A DNA stretch of 29,345 nt, taken from positions 1 to 29,345 of the forward strand of contig CAZAGO010000007.1 in NCBI GenBank assembly GCA_964485045.1, in the 5' to 3' direction. Of this stretch, positions 7,209 to 15,020 are shown piece after piece. Source of the DNA: CAZAGO01 sp964485045. GTDB taxonomy: Archaea > Nanobdellota > Nanobdellia > Pacearchaeales > GW2011-AR1. The position numbers and the translations under genes were made by a program. Position 1 is the first letter of the stretch. Every line of letters starts with the position of its first letter. The notes under the pieces were generated by a model. The model saw only the letters and a list, made by a program, of their open reading frames with translations, had not been told where the DNA came from and made no database searches.

Positions 7209-8495
7209 ATGACAAATAAATTTTATTCAATTTTCTTTCTTGTTTTATTAGTCCTACCTTTTTGTTCTTCACTTCAAATTGAAATGAATTCAAGTTACAA
7301 TGCAGGAGAATCTTTTATAGCAAAAGTTTCAGGAAATTTTTTAGAGCCCATATACAAATCAGATGTTTTTTTTTATAGAAGACACATGCCTACAGTAATG
7401 GATTTCTCTGTGATAAGCATAAACTCTGATTATTACATTTATGGCCAGATTCCTTTAGAAAAAATTCCAGATAATTATTCAATACTCATTTCAAAAGTAA
7501 AATATCTTCAAGGAGGAAATGCTGAGGAAGAAGATTTATTTTATAATTTTTCAATTTCAAATGAAACTGCAGAGTTTTCAATAATACCTCTTGCGCTTTC
7601 TGCTAATTCTAATTTTACTTTGTTCGTTCAATCTTTTGAGAATAAACAAATAATATTAAAGGGATTTCTTTTAAATGGAACAGAATCTTCTGAAGGGTTG
7701 TTTTCTTTTTTTGAAGGAATAAGTTCAAAAGAAGTTTTTAGCTTTTCTCTCAATCCAGGAGAATTAAAAAATATAGAGATAGACTCTAAAGATTTCCAAA
7801 ATGGAACGAATCTCTTAAAGTTAAGTTCAAATAAAACAAATTACATAGTCTATGTAGAGTTTACAAAAGAAGAAGAGAAACCAAAATTCTACTTTGAAGA
7901 AAAAGAAATAAATCTAACCCTTTTAAGTAATAATAGTGAATCTAAAAAAGTTTTTGTTCATAATTCTGGAGAGGAATCAATAAAAAATATTTCCCTCTCG
8001 TTGTCAAAATCTCTTGAAGAATATGTAAATATATCAAAAGAATCAATCAAAGAAATAAAATCAGATTCTACAATAGAAATAACTCTTACTTTTTTTTCTG
8101 AAGAAGAAATAAATTTGGAAGGCTTCTTGAAAGCAGAAAAAGAAGATAAAGTAAGCTTTTTACCAATCTATTTTTCCTCTGTAAAAAATCTTTCTTTCGT
8201 AAATGAAAATGTTTCAAACGAGACTGAAAAAAACGCTTCAGAACTTCCAAAAACTTGTTCAGAAATGGGAGGAACTCCTTGTGGAGAGGGATTTAATTGC
8301 ACAGGAGAAATCGTTGAAGCAAGAGATGATAGGTGCTGTATAGGAGAGTGTAAAGGGATAACTCCTTCTATTTCTAAAAGAATTGTAGGATGGATTTTAC
8401 TTATTGCTGGAATTATTATTCTTGCATGGTTTTTAATAAACAAATATTTTGGAACAAAGAATAAAGTAAAATTGCCTAGTGTTCTAAGAAAATAG
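7209..8495 (+). CDS. Secreted, membrane-anchored surface glycoprotein candidate
   Basis: 428 residues: N-terminal signal peptide (about 1-21), a beta-rich ectodomain with many N-x-S/T sequons (for example NSS, NFS, NET, NGT, NKT, NVS), a short cysteine module near residues 350-380 (TCSEMGGTPCGEGFNC then DRCCIGECK), a transmembrane helix (IVGWILLIAGIIILAWFLI) and a short basic tail. The cysteine module has the same style as those in the preceding gene, so the two may form one surface structure. The middle part (EESIKNISLSLSKSLEEYVN) looks like an Ig-like/NEW3-type beta sandwich. No enzymatic motif is visible. Confidence 0.75.
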   Translation: MTNKFYSIFFLVLLVLPFCSSLQIEMNSSYNAGESFIAKVSGNFLEPIYKSDVFFYRRHMPTVMDFSVISINSDYYIYGQIPLEKIPDNYSILISKVKYLQGGNAEEEDLFYNFSISNETAEFSIIPLALSANSNFTLFVQSFENKQIILKGFLLNGTESSEGLFSFFEGISSKEVFSFSLNPGELKNIEIDSKDFQNGTNLLKLSSNKTNYIVYVEFTKEEEKPKFYFEEKEINLTLLSNNSESKKVFVHNSGEESIKNISLSLSKSLEEYVNISKESIKEIKSDSTIEITLTFFSEEEINLEGFLKAEKEDKVSFLPIYFSSVKNLSFVNENVSNETEKNASELPKTCSEMGGTPCGEGFNCTGEIVEARDDRCCIGECKGITPSISKRIVGWILLIAGIIILAWFLINKYFGTKNKVKLPSVLRK

Positions 8496-8496
8496 T

Positions 8497-8994
8497 TTAT
8501 TTTTTAGATTTATTTTTATTTTCTTTTTTAGAATTTTTTTCAGGGTTCTTTTCAGGATTCTTTTCTAAGACTTCTCTTAATCTTTTTTCAAGTATTCCTT
8601 TCTCTATTTGAAGTATTCTTGCAACTTCATCATACCCATGCAATCTTCTTGCAAGTTCATTAAGTATATCATTCCATCCATTGTTTGTGAGTGCAACCAC
8701 TTCAGGAGAGATAATCTCTATGTTTGCAGGCATATACTTAAACATTACAACCACAAGATAAAGAACATCTTCAACTTCAATCTCTATTTCTGCAAAATCA
8801 CTAAAGAACTCTTGTTGGTTTTTTACTTGCTTTGGTTCATGAATTTTTTTCTTTAGAACTTTTACACCCTTCTCCTTATCTATATCTTCAATTATCTTTT
8901 CAAGTGTCTCTGTCAGATGATTTGCAGGTCTTCCTACTACTTCTATTATAAGTTCAGCTCTTATTCCTGCAGATTCTTTTTCATTCAAGCCCAT
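8497..8994 (-). CDS. Conserved archaeal protein of unknown function
   Basis: 165 residues, soluble. The N-terminal half is alpha/beta (AELIIEVVGRPANHLTETLE, then FAEIEIEVEDVLYLVVVMFK), the middle a helical section with RRLHGYDEVARILQIEK, and the C-terminus a Lys-rich tail with repeated KNPE units. I recognise it as a type of conserved unknown seen in DPANN genomes but know no function. Its start overlaps the preceding ComEA-like gene by 14 nt, so both are cotranscribed. Confidence 0.75.
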   Translation of the reverse strand: MGLNEKESAGIRAELIIEVVGRPANHLTETLEKIIEDIDKEKGVKVLKKKIHEPKQVKNQQEFFSDFAEIEIEVEDVLYLVVVMFKYMPANIEIISPEVVALTNNGWNDILNELARRLHGYDEVARILQIEKGILEKRLREVLEKNPEKNPEKNSKKENKNKSKK

Positions 8995-9541
8995 TTCTTC
9001 TCCTTCGTATTGAAATTAAAATCATAAGAAAAATAAATATGGCAACAAGCCCAAAAGTGGCATATTTTTCTTTTGAAATTTCTTCTTTACTTTCCAAAAT
9101 AGAATTATCCTCTTTTATATCTTTCGCATTTAATCTTATAATTTGTACTTCTTCTAGAGTATTTTCTAAATAAAGATTATTTTTTTCTAAAACACTTTCT
9201 TCTTCAATATTATTAATTATTGGGATATCAATCGCGAGGTCTTCTTGAATCTCTTCATCTTTTATTTCTTCAATTTCTTCTTCAGAGCCTTTAACACAAG
9301 CCAAGTTTTGATCTTTAATTGCTTTTAATTTTGTCTCTCCAATTCCTGAGACATTTATTAAATCCTCTACAGAATTAAAAGGTCTTGCACTTATAATCTT
9401 AGATGCAGTTGCAGGTCCAATATAAGTTATTTTATCTAGCTCCTCTGCAGAAGCGGAGTTTAAATCTATCTGCTCATTTGAACACTGAGCAAGAACAATA
9501 TTTAAGAAAAAGATAATGAAAATTATCAATAATCTTTTCAT
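8981..9541 (-). CDS. Membrane-anchored ComEA-like helix-hairpin-helix protein
   Basis: 186 residues. Signal peptide or N-terminal anchor (MKRLLIIFIIFFLNIVLAQC); then a tandem helix-hairpin-helix unit of the ComEA type (IDLNSASAEELDKITYIGPA, TASKIISARPFNSVEDLI, VSGIGETKLKAI) at about residues 25-80, including both GIG/IGP hairpins; an acidic linker; and a C-terminal transmembrane helix (ATFGLVAIFIFLMILISI) with an RRRR stop-transfer. In bacteria ComEA binds incoming DNA at the cell surface. Here the domain would also lie outside the membrane. DNA binding is known for the family; a role in DNA uptake in this organism is inference. No ComEC-like channel is in the window. Confidence 0.8.
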   Translation of the reverse strand: MKRLLIIFIIFFLNIVLAQCSNEQIDLNSASAEELDKITYIGPATASKIISARPFNSVEDLINVSGIGETKLKAIKDQNLACVKGSEEEIEEIKDEEIQEDLAIDIPIINNIEEESVLEKNNLYLENTLEEVQIIRLNAKDIKEDNSILESKEEISKEKYATFGLVAIFIFLMILISIRRRRNGLE

Positions 9542-9575
9542 ATATTTGATATATTTTAGATAATTTTAAACTTTT

Positions 9576-10004
9576 TTATACCCTAGCATACTTTTCAAGG
9601 AAATTAATATACTCTATTTCTCCTTTTTTCTTTCCTCTTTTTGCGATTAAAATTTTTGAAAATATTTTCTTTTCCAAATACCACCAGCATTTTTCTTTTT
9701 CACTTCTGTCAAGCCATCCATTTGCTTTTACTTCCACACCTACGACTTCATAATTTTCTTTTGCAAGTCTAAATCCTATAAAATCAGGAAAGCCTGTTCC
9801 TATAGAAAGAACTTTTGAGAAGGGATTGTATTTTCTTCTAGACTTAATTAATTTATCCTCTTTCAAATCCACGTTATTTGTCCATTTATCCATAATCCAT
9901 CCTTCTTTCTCCATAATATTTCTAACTTTAAGCTCAAATCTTGCTCCAGAAGAACGATTCTTTTTTCCTCTTTTTCCATTTATCTCTTTTATATCTTCTT
10001 TCAT
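9576..10004 (-). CDS. Putative PD-(D/E)XK nuclease
   Basis: 142 residues. Three positions fit a PD-(D/E)XK nuclease core: Glu in SSGARFELKVRNIMEKEG, Asp in GTGFPDFIGF, and the Glu-x-Lys in EVVGVEVKANG, followed by a WWYL aromatic stretch where related VRR-NUC/resolvase-like folds have a helix. The first 20 residues are very basic. It lies in the minus-strand cluster between a mini membrane protein and the ComEA-like gene. Substrate (Holliday junction, flap, or invading DNA) cannot be told from the sequence. Confidence 0.6.
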   Translation of the reverse strand: MKEDIKEINGKRGKKNRSSGARFELKVRNIMEKEGWIMDKWTNNVDLKEDKLIKSRRKYNPFSKVLSIGTGFPDFIGFRLAKENYEVVGVEVKANGWLDRSEKEKCWWYLEKKIFSKILIAKRGKKKGEIEYINFLEKYARV

Positions 10005-10047
10005 AATTCTATTTGGAGAAATCAGTTTATATTTTTATTGAATAGAA

Positions 10048-10206
10048 TTATCTGTATCTATTAACAATCATTCCTATAGCAACAATTATCAAAACAGTGG
10101 GTAGCCATGGAAAAGGTATCTTAAGATATCCAAGGGATTCCATTATCCAAGCAATTCCAGTAAATAGGAGAATTGTTGCAAGTGTTGGAAATTTAGGTTT
10201 TGCCAT
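10048..10206 (-). CDS. 52-residue two-helix membrane protein
   Basis: An open frame of 52 codons plus stop: starts MAKPKFPTLATILLFTG, continues IAWIMESLGYLKIPFPW and ends with IVAIGMIVNRYR. Two hydrophobic helices flank a Pro/Trp turn, the pattern of the small DUF5668/LiaF-type N-terminal membrane module (GLLFLLxGxxWLLxxLGxxxxxW). It fills the space between the nuclease and histone-fold genes in the same direction, with spacings of 43 and 33 nt, which supports it being real. Function unknown. Confidence 0.6.
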   Translation of the reverse strand: MAKPKFPTLATILLFTGIAWIMESLGYLKIPFPWLPTVLIIVAIGMIVNRYR

Positions 10207-10239
10207 TATAAAAACAATCTACAGGTTTCTTTTATCATT

Positions 10240-10425
10240 TTACAAATCTCTAGCCTGAAGAGTCCTTCTCTTATTCGCTTTTGCTCTTTCTATAGCTTGT
10301 GCAAGCATGTCTTCAACTTTTCTCTCGAGAGCAATTCCAACCTCTTCAGCAACGCTAGTAACAGCCTTCTCTTTATCTAATTCATTTACAACTTTCTTAA
10401 TGTTGGATTTTATAATTAAAGTCAT
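10240..10425 (-). CDS. DUF1931-type histone-fold protein
   Basis: 61 residues, MTLIIKSNIKKVVNELDKEK to RTLQARDL. The pattern (IIKSNIKKVV at the first helix, ALERKVEDMLAQAIERAKAN as the long central helix, then RRTLQARDL, the loop-2/helix-3 start shared with archaeal histones) fits the DUF1931 single histone-fold family. Expected to dimerise and bind DNA or interact with DNA-bound factors. It ends right after ARDL, so the third helix is minimal, as is usual in this family. It follows lysS; the 100-N gap lies immediately upstream of its ATG, so its leader is not visible. Confidence 0.8.
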   Translation of the reverse strand: MTLIIKSNIKKVVNELDKEKAVTSVAEEVGIALERKVEDMLAQAIERAKANKRRTLQARDL

Positions 10426-11966
10426 TTTNNNNNNNNNNNNNNNNNNNNNNNNNNNNNNNNNNNNNNNNNNNNNNNNNNNNNNNNNNNNNNNNNNNNNNNN
10501 NNNNNNNNNNNNNNNNNNNNNNNNNNNNCTGGTTTCATAAAAGGAAATGTCAAGACATCTCTTATTGAATTTGAATCCGTAAGAAGCATAACAAGTCTTT
10601 CAATTCCGAATCCAACCCCGCATGCAGGAGGCATTCCGTGTTCTAATGCATTTACAAAGTCTTTGTCAGTTGGCATGGCTTCTTTGTTCCCTTTCTTTCT
10701 TTCTTCTTCTTGTTCTTTAAAATGCTGAGACTGTAAAGCAGGATCATTTAATTCAGAGTATGCTCTTGCAAGTTCCATTCCACCTATGAAAGGTTGAAAT
10801 ATTTCTGCTTTAGAAGAATCTCCTCTTTTAGGTTTAGCGAGAGGTGCAAGTTCTAATGGATAATCAATTAAAAAAGTTGGTTGAATTAATTTATTTCTAA
10901 ATATTTTTAAAAGTTCATCAGAAATATTTGCTTTTGTTATTCCATGCTCTTCTATACAATATTTTTTTGCAATTTTTTTAGCATCAGCATCACTTTTTAT
11001 TTTGCTTATATCTTCCTTCAAATATTTTTTAATTGCTTCTTCAAGGGTCAAGGTTTCCCATTTTGAAACATCTATTTTATTTCCCTGATATTCAAAAGTA
11101 TATTTACCATGCACTTTCTTAACTATGTGTTTCATAAACTCCTGAACCATTCTCATTCCTTCATTGTAATCTGCGTATGCTTGATACCATTCAAGAGTCA
11201 TATGTTCAGGATTATGAAATTTATCAACTCCTTCGTTTCTAAATTTTTTTGTTATTTCATAGACTCTATCAAATCCTCCGATTAATGCTTTCTTCAAATA
11301 TAGCTCTGGAGCAATGCTCAAATAAACATCAGAATTAAATGCATTGCAGTGTGTTTTAAAAGGAGAAGCTGCGGCTCCACCATAGATAGTTTGTAAAAGA
11401 GGAGTTTCAATTTCTATGAAATTATTTTTTTCCATAAATTCTCTCATAGCATTCATCATTTTATTTCTAATCGTAAATATTCTTTTTACTTCTGGATTTA
11501 CTAACAAATCTAGGTATCTTTTTCTGTATTTTTCTTCTTCATCTTTTAATCCGTGAAATTTTTCAGGAAGAGGTTTGATTGATTTGCTAAGCAATTCAAT
11601 ATTTTGCATTAAAATGGAAATTTGCCCAGTTTTAGTTTTTATTATTTTTCCTTCTACCCCAACGATATCTCCAGAATCTACATATTTTTTAAAAAAGTCG
11701 AAACTTTTTTTATTTGTTTCACCATCTTGTAAAAATAATTGAATTTCTCCGAATTCATCTCTGAGATTTGCAAAAGCTATCTTTCCCAAATCTCTCTTAG
11801 TCATTAATCTTCCAGCAGTTTTAATTTTAGAATTAAGTTTGGATTCAACGCAATCTTTTATGTTTTGTTTTTTTTCGAAGCGATAACCATACGGCTCAAT
11901 TCCAGAACTTCTCAATTCTTTTATTTTTCTTATCCTTTCTCCTATAATTTGCTCTTCTCTTCCCAT
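10422..11966 (-). CDS. lysS: Lysyl-tRNA synthetase, class II (C-terminus at gap)
   Basis: About 480 residues visible. N-terminal OB-fold anticodon-binding domain (TAGRLMTKRDLGKIAFANLR) and class II catalytic core: motif 1 around RNKMMNAMREFMEKNNFIEIETP, motif 2 in VYEITKKFRNEGVDKFHNPE, motif 3 in GFGIERLVMLLTDSNSIRDV, and the terminal TFPFMKP. Charges tRNA-Lys. The class II form is the bacterial-type enzyme, found in some archaea instead of the class I one. The last codons and probably the real stop lie in the 100-N gap (10429-10528); the end at 10422 assumes the gap is exactly 100. A TATA-like sequence about 26 nt before 11966 suggests a leaderless start. Confidence 0.95.
   Translation of the reverse strand: MGREEQIIGERIRKIKELRSSGIEPYGYRFEKKQNIKDCVESKLNSKIKTAGRLMTKRDLGKIAFANLRDEFGEIQLFLQDGETNKKSFDFFKKYVDSGDIVGVEGKIIKTKTGQISILMQNIELLSKSIKPLPEKFHGLKDEEEKYRKRYLDLLVNPEVKRIFTIRNKMMNAMREFMEKNNFIEIETPLLQTIYGGAAASPFKTHCNAFNSDVYLSIAPELYLKKALIGGFDRVYEITKKFRNEGVDKFHNPEHMTLEWYQAYADYNEGMRMVQEFMKHIVKKVHGKYTFEYQGNKIDVSKWETLTLEEAIKKYLKEDISKIKSDADAKKIAKKYCIEEHGITKANISDELLKIFRNKLIQPTFLIDYPLELAPLAKPKRGDSSKAEIFQPFIGGMELARAYSELNDPALQSQHFKEQEEERKKGNKEAMPTDKDFVNALEHGMPPACGVGFGIERLVMLLTDSNSIRDVLTFPFMKPXXXXXXXXXXXXXXXXXXXXXXXXXXXXXXXXXXK
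10429..10528. other. Scaffold gap of 100 N
   Basis: Exactly 100 undetermined bases between the end of lysS and the histone-fold gene. No shared sequence on the two flanks. Since FPFMKP is within a few residues of the usual LysRS C-terminus, little coding sequence is lost. Confidence 0.95.
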
Positions 11967-11998
11967 ATTTTATACAAAATTCTATTGTTTATAAATTA

Positions 11999-12421
11999 TT
12001 ATTTCCACTTTCTCTTTCCAAATTCCTTGTCTAATTCTTCATTTAAAAGTTCATCAACAATTATCTGAAAAGGATCATCTCTTCTTACATGTTTGTAAAT
12101 AACTTTCCTAAATTTTTCTTGTAATTCTTGAACTTTTAGAAAAAGAGGAATAAGTCTGGGATTAAGAACTCTATATTCTCCTAGAAGTTGTCTTACTATG
12201 AGTTCGGAATCAAGAATGCACGTAATCTCTTCTTCTGTGTATCTTGAAGCTATTTCAAGCGCTTTTATCAACGCTTCATACTCTGCAATATTATTAGTTA
12301 CATAATTCCCTATCTTAGCACTATACTTCGTAAGAATTTCTCCCTCTTTTCTTACAATAACGCCTATTGCTCCTGGTCCAGGATTTCCTCTTGCACCTCC
12401 ATCGGAATTAGTGTATATCAT
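11999..12421 (-). CDS. rnhA: Ribonuclease HI
   Basis: 140 residues. Catalytic carboxylates are all visible: Asp7 in TNSDGGARGNPGPG, Glu47 in NNIAEYEAL, Asp71 in ILDSELIV and Asp123 in IVDELLNEELD, with the HVRRDD stretch at the position of the usual catalytic-loop histidine. Degrades the RNA strand of RNA-DNA hybrids, for example primers and R-loops. This is the short type I form without an extra hybrid-binding domain. It lies 32 nt upstream of lysS on the same strand. Confidence 0.92.
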   Translation of the reverse strand: MIYTNSDGGARGNPGPGAIGVIVRKEGEILTKYSAKIGNYVTNNIAEYEALIKALEIASRYTEEEITCILDSELIVRQLLGEYRVLNPRLIPLFLKVQELQEKFRKVIYKHVRRDDPFQIIVDELLNEELDKEFGKRKWK

Positions 12422-12509
12422 TTTAGGGTAATAATTATAATTTTCTAGGGTTTTTATTATTTTTTAGAACAATAATCTTTAAAAAAACTTTTTAACACTA
12501 CAAAATGAA

Positions 12510-12791
12510 ATGAAAAATAATAAAAAATATGATGGAGACGGAAAGATAATTGGTCTATCTAGAGATTATTTTAGAGAAATATTGCCTGGGCAGTACATTC
12601 TTCTGGAAAAAAATCCTTCCGGAAAATATATCCCTCATGGTGGATCGAAAAGTGCAGGAGATTTATTTCCTTTTATGGAAAGAGGAATTTACAGAAAAAT
12701 AACATCCTCCGCAAAGAATAATCTTTTAAGCAGTTGCAGTTCAAAAAAAGTAGTTGGAATTATTAAAAAGTTAGAGATTGTTTTAATTTAA
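12510..12791 (+). CDS. Hypothetical small protein
   Basis: 93 residues, basic, no membrane segment or signal peptide. Contains ILPGQYILLEKNPSGKYIPH and GGSKSAGDLFPFMERGIYR. No family recognised. The ATG at 12510 sits about 27 nt after an A/T-rich TATA-like stretch (TCTTTAAAAAAAC). An isolated plus-strand gene between two minus-strand genes. Confidence 0.5.
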   Translation: MKNNKKYDGDGKIIGLSRDYFREILPGQYILLEKNPSGKYIPHGGSKSAGDLFPFMERGIYRKITSSAKNNLLSSCSSKKVVGIIKKLEIVLI

Positions 12792-12794
12792 ATT

Positions 12795-13058
12795 TTATCT
12801 TTTCCTCTGAGTATAATATCTCATAAACTTGTCTTTTTTTTGAACTTTTGGATATTTTTTTTCGTTTTCAAAACTATTTATACAAAAATAGAAATATTTT
12901 TCTGCATTTTTTCCAAGACCAAAGATATATTCTCTTTGCTCCTCTTCTAGGGAGGGAATATCTTTTTTATCTATCTCTACTGCTTTTCTAGCTATATCTC
13001 TTATAGCCATTCTTTCAAGCATGTTTGGTTCACTTTCTTCTATAGATGAATCTATCAT
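12795..13058 (-). CDS. Hypothetical small charged protein
   Basis: 87 residues, mostly helical and charged (MLERMAIRDIARKAVEIDKK, EYIFGLGKNAEKYFYFCIN) with a basic C-terminus (RYYTQRKR). No recognised family. The stop is 3 bp from the end of the convergent plus-strand gene. Confidence 0.5.
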   Translation of the reverse strand: MIDSSIEESEPNMLERMAIRDIARKAVEIDKKDIPSLEEEQREYIFGLGKNAEKYFYFCINSFENEKKYPKVQKKDKFMRYYTQRKR

Positions 13059-13111
13059 TATAGAATAAGAAGTCTGAAGTTTATATTTTTGATTATACTA
13101 TAAAATATGAT

Positions 13112-13387
13112 TTATACATGCAATATCTTGAATTGTTTAAAGTCTTGAAACTTTTCAGGCTTTATTTCTAGCTTTCTTATCTGTGCATGTTTTGGACCTT
13201 TTTTACATATCTCCACCATTTTATCTAGAGAAGTATTATCTCCCTCAAGAAAAATTTCTATTCTTCCATCTTCAAGATTCCTTACAAAACCTTTTATATC
13301 AAGATTTTCAGCCTGTTCTTTTACAAAATTTCTAAAAAAAATTCCTTGAACAGTTCCTTCAAGATAAATTCTAATTGATTTTTTCAT
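13112..13387 (-). CDS. acyP: Acylphosphatase
   Basis: 91 residues, the normal size. The active-site loop GTVQGIFFRNF holds the catalytic Arg19, and GFVRNLEDGRIEI holds the catalytic Asn37, followed by the conserved DGxxEI strand and EGD. Hydrolyses acyl-phosphate bonds such as those in acetyl phosphate or 1,3-bisphosphoglycerate. Family assignment is secure; the cellular substrate is not known. Confidence 0.93.
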   Translation of the reverse strand: MKKSIRIYLEGTVQGIFFRNFVKEQAENLDIKGFVRNLEDGRIEIFLEGDNTSLDKMVEICKKGPKHAQIRKLEIKPEKFQDFKQFKILHV

Positions 13388-13423
13388 ATATTAATAGTAT
13401 TCTTAGAGTATTTAATAATTTTT

Positions 13424-14035
13424 TTAATCTTCTCTTCTGTCAATTTCGTTTTGAATTATTGTTACAACCTGGCTTGCAAAATACGTTTTATTTCCAATGC
13501 TAATTTTTTTTATACCTATTTTTTTTAATAATTTTAACTTTTCTCTTGGAAGTCCATCCTGGTCTCCAATTATGAATACCGCATTTTTCAAATCTTTATC
13601 TTTTAGTTCTCTTATGTCTTTTCCATTATCATCCATCAAATATATCTCTTTTCCTTCGCTATTAAGTTCTTCTATAACTTTTTCAAAACTTTTTTTTTCT
13701 ATACAATATCCAGGAGCAATTTCATTTTTTATTCCAGGTTTATACTTGTAAAGCATCTTTTTAATAAGCCCAGCTACATCTTTTTTGCTTATGTCTATTC
13801 TTTCACCTTTTTTTTCAATATTCTCTCCAGGAAACAATTCCAGATGTTTAGGAGGATCTGGGCTTCCATCAAAAACTAGGTGCAACTTCGCATCTTCTCT
13901 TAATTTATGAGAAAGAAAAAAAGACATTATTGCAATTTGACAAGCAATATCCATTCTTCCAGCTTTCATTAAATCTCTTAAATCAAAATTTCCAGAAGTT
14001 CTAGCATGCTTAGAATAGTATATGAATTCTCTCAT
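13424..14035 (-). CDS. trmY: tRNA (pseudouridine(54)-N1)-methyltransferase TrmY
   Basis: 203 residues, start MREFIYYSKHARTSGNFDLR. The body (MDIACQIAIMSFFLSHKLRE, LHLVFDGSPDPPKHLE) and the C-terminal trefoil-knot region (FIIGDQDGLP then IGNKTYFASQVVTIIQNEID) are those of the archaeal SPOUT methyltransferase that makes m1-pseudouridine at tRNA position 54. SAM binds in the knot. It lies 34 nt downstream of the pseudouridine synthase gene on the same strand, which fits a tRNA T-loop modification operon. Confidence 0.92.
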   Translation of the reverse strand: MREFIYYSKHARTSGNFDLRDLMKAGRMDIACQIAIMSFFLSHKLREDAKLHLVFDGSPDPPKHLELFPGENIEKKGERIDISKKDVAGLIKKMLYKYKPGIKNEIAPGYCIEKKSFEKVIEELNSEGKEIYLMDDNGKDIRELKDKDLKNAVFIIGDQDGLPREKLKLLKKIGIKKISIGNKTYFASQVVTIIQNEIDRRED

Positions 14036-14069
14036 AATAAGAAAAGTATTTTTTTGTTATTAAATCTTT

Positions 14070-14942
14070 TTAATTCATAACAAATTCCGGTTTAGCGAAT
14101 AAATCTTCTTTTTGAATTAATCGATACATGCCAATAAATTTATCGTTACAAACAGCACACACAATTTCTTTGCTATATTCTTTATCTATTTTTTTTAAAT
14201 CTTCTTTATTAATCGGTTTTCCCGTCAATATCTTTTTTAAATTCTCTTCTTTAATCTGGATTACAGGGTAAACTTCACAAATTATCTCAGCGGGAATAAT
14301 TATTTTTCTTATCTCTTCTTCATTTCCTTTTTTATATTCTTCTACAGCTTTTTCAAAATCATATAAATTAATACAAGGATATCTTTCATGATTCTCTTTG
14401 AAAATTCCAGCACGCATTCTTCTTAATTCAAGCATGTGGGCCCCTGTCTTGAGATATTCTCCTAAATCAGAAACTAGTTTTCTAATATAAGTTCCTCCTT
14501 GGCATTCTGCTCTAAATAAAAAATTATGCTCTTCTTTTTCTATAATATCAAACGCTTTTATTTCTCTTTCTCTTTCTTGCCTTTTTACTCGCGATTTAAC
14601 TGGAGGAAGTTGCAAGATTTTTCCTAAAAATTTTTCTTTTATTGCTTTTTCAACTTCTTTTTTTGAAATATCTTCGTGAATATTCATAATACCAATATAT
14701 TCTTTATCTTCTCCAAGAAAGAAGCCTGTAAGTTTACATGCTCTGTTTAGGGCTACTGGTAAAACTCCTGTTACTTTTGGATCGAGCGTTCCGAAATGAC
14801 TCGTTTTCCTCAAGCCTAATTTCTTTTTTACAAATTCAGAAGAATCAAAAGAAGTCGGTCCTGAAGATTTATCCAAATTAATTATTCCAAACTCTAAAAG
14901 CTCCTCGGTGGTTTTTTTTGATTTTATTTCTTCTAAATTCAT
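14070..14942 (-). CDS. truB: Pseudouridine synthase Cbf5/TruB family with PUA domain
   Basis: 290 residues. The catalytic motif HFGTLDPKVTGVLPVAL contains Asp54; YIRKLVSDLGEYL and GAHMLELRRMRAG follow in the usual order; the C-terminal about 75 residues (IIPAEIICEVYPVIQIKEEN, KFIGMYRL) form a PUA domain. This is the archaeal Cbf5 type, the enzyme of H/ACA ribonucleoproteins, which also can make pseudouridine 55 in tRNA on its own. Somewhat short compared with the usual 320-340 residues. Precedes trmY. Confidence 0.92.
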   Translation of the reverse strand: MNLEEIKSKKTTEELLEFGIINLDKSSGPTSFDSSEFVKKKLGLRKTSHFGTLDPKVTGVLPVALNRACKLTGFFLGEDKEYIGIMNIHEDISKKEVEKAIKEKFLGKILQLPPVKSRVKRQEREREIKAFDIIEKEEHNFLFRAECQGGTYIRKLVSDLGEYLKTGAHMLELRRMRAGIFKENHERYPCINLYDFEKAVEEYKKGNEEEIRKIIIPAEIICEVYPVIQIKEENLKKILTGKPINKEDLKKIDKEYSKEIVCAVCNDKFIGMYRLIQKEDLFAKPEFVMN

Positions 14943-15020
14943 ATTTAATTTTAATCCACAATGTTTATAAATTTTTAAAATCTTGTTTTTAAAATAGAGG
15001 AAAAAAGTGAAAAGAGGGTG

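Noticed and set aside
8497..8560. Repeated KNPE codons at the end of the conserved unknown gene as a functional DNA repeat
   Set aside because: Only about two imperfect units in a low-complexity Lys-rich tail; likely codon slippage.
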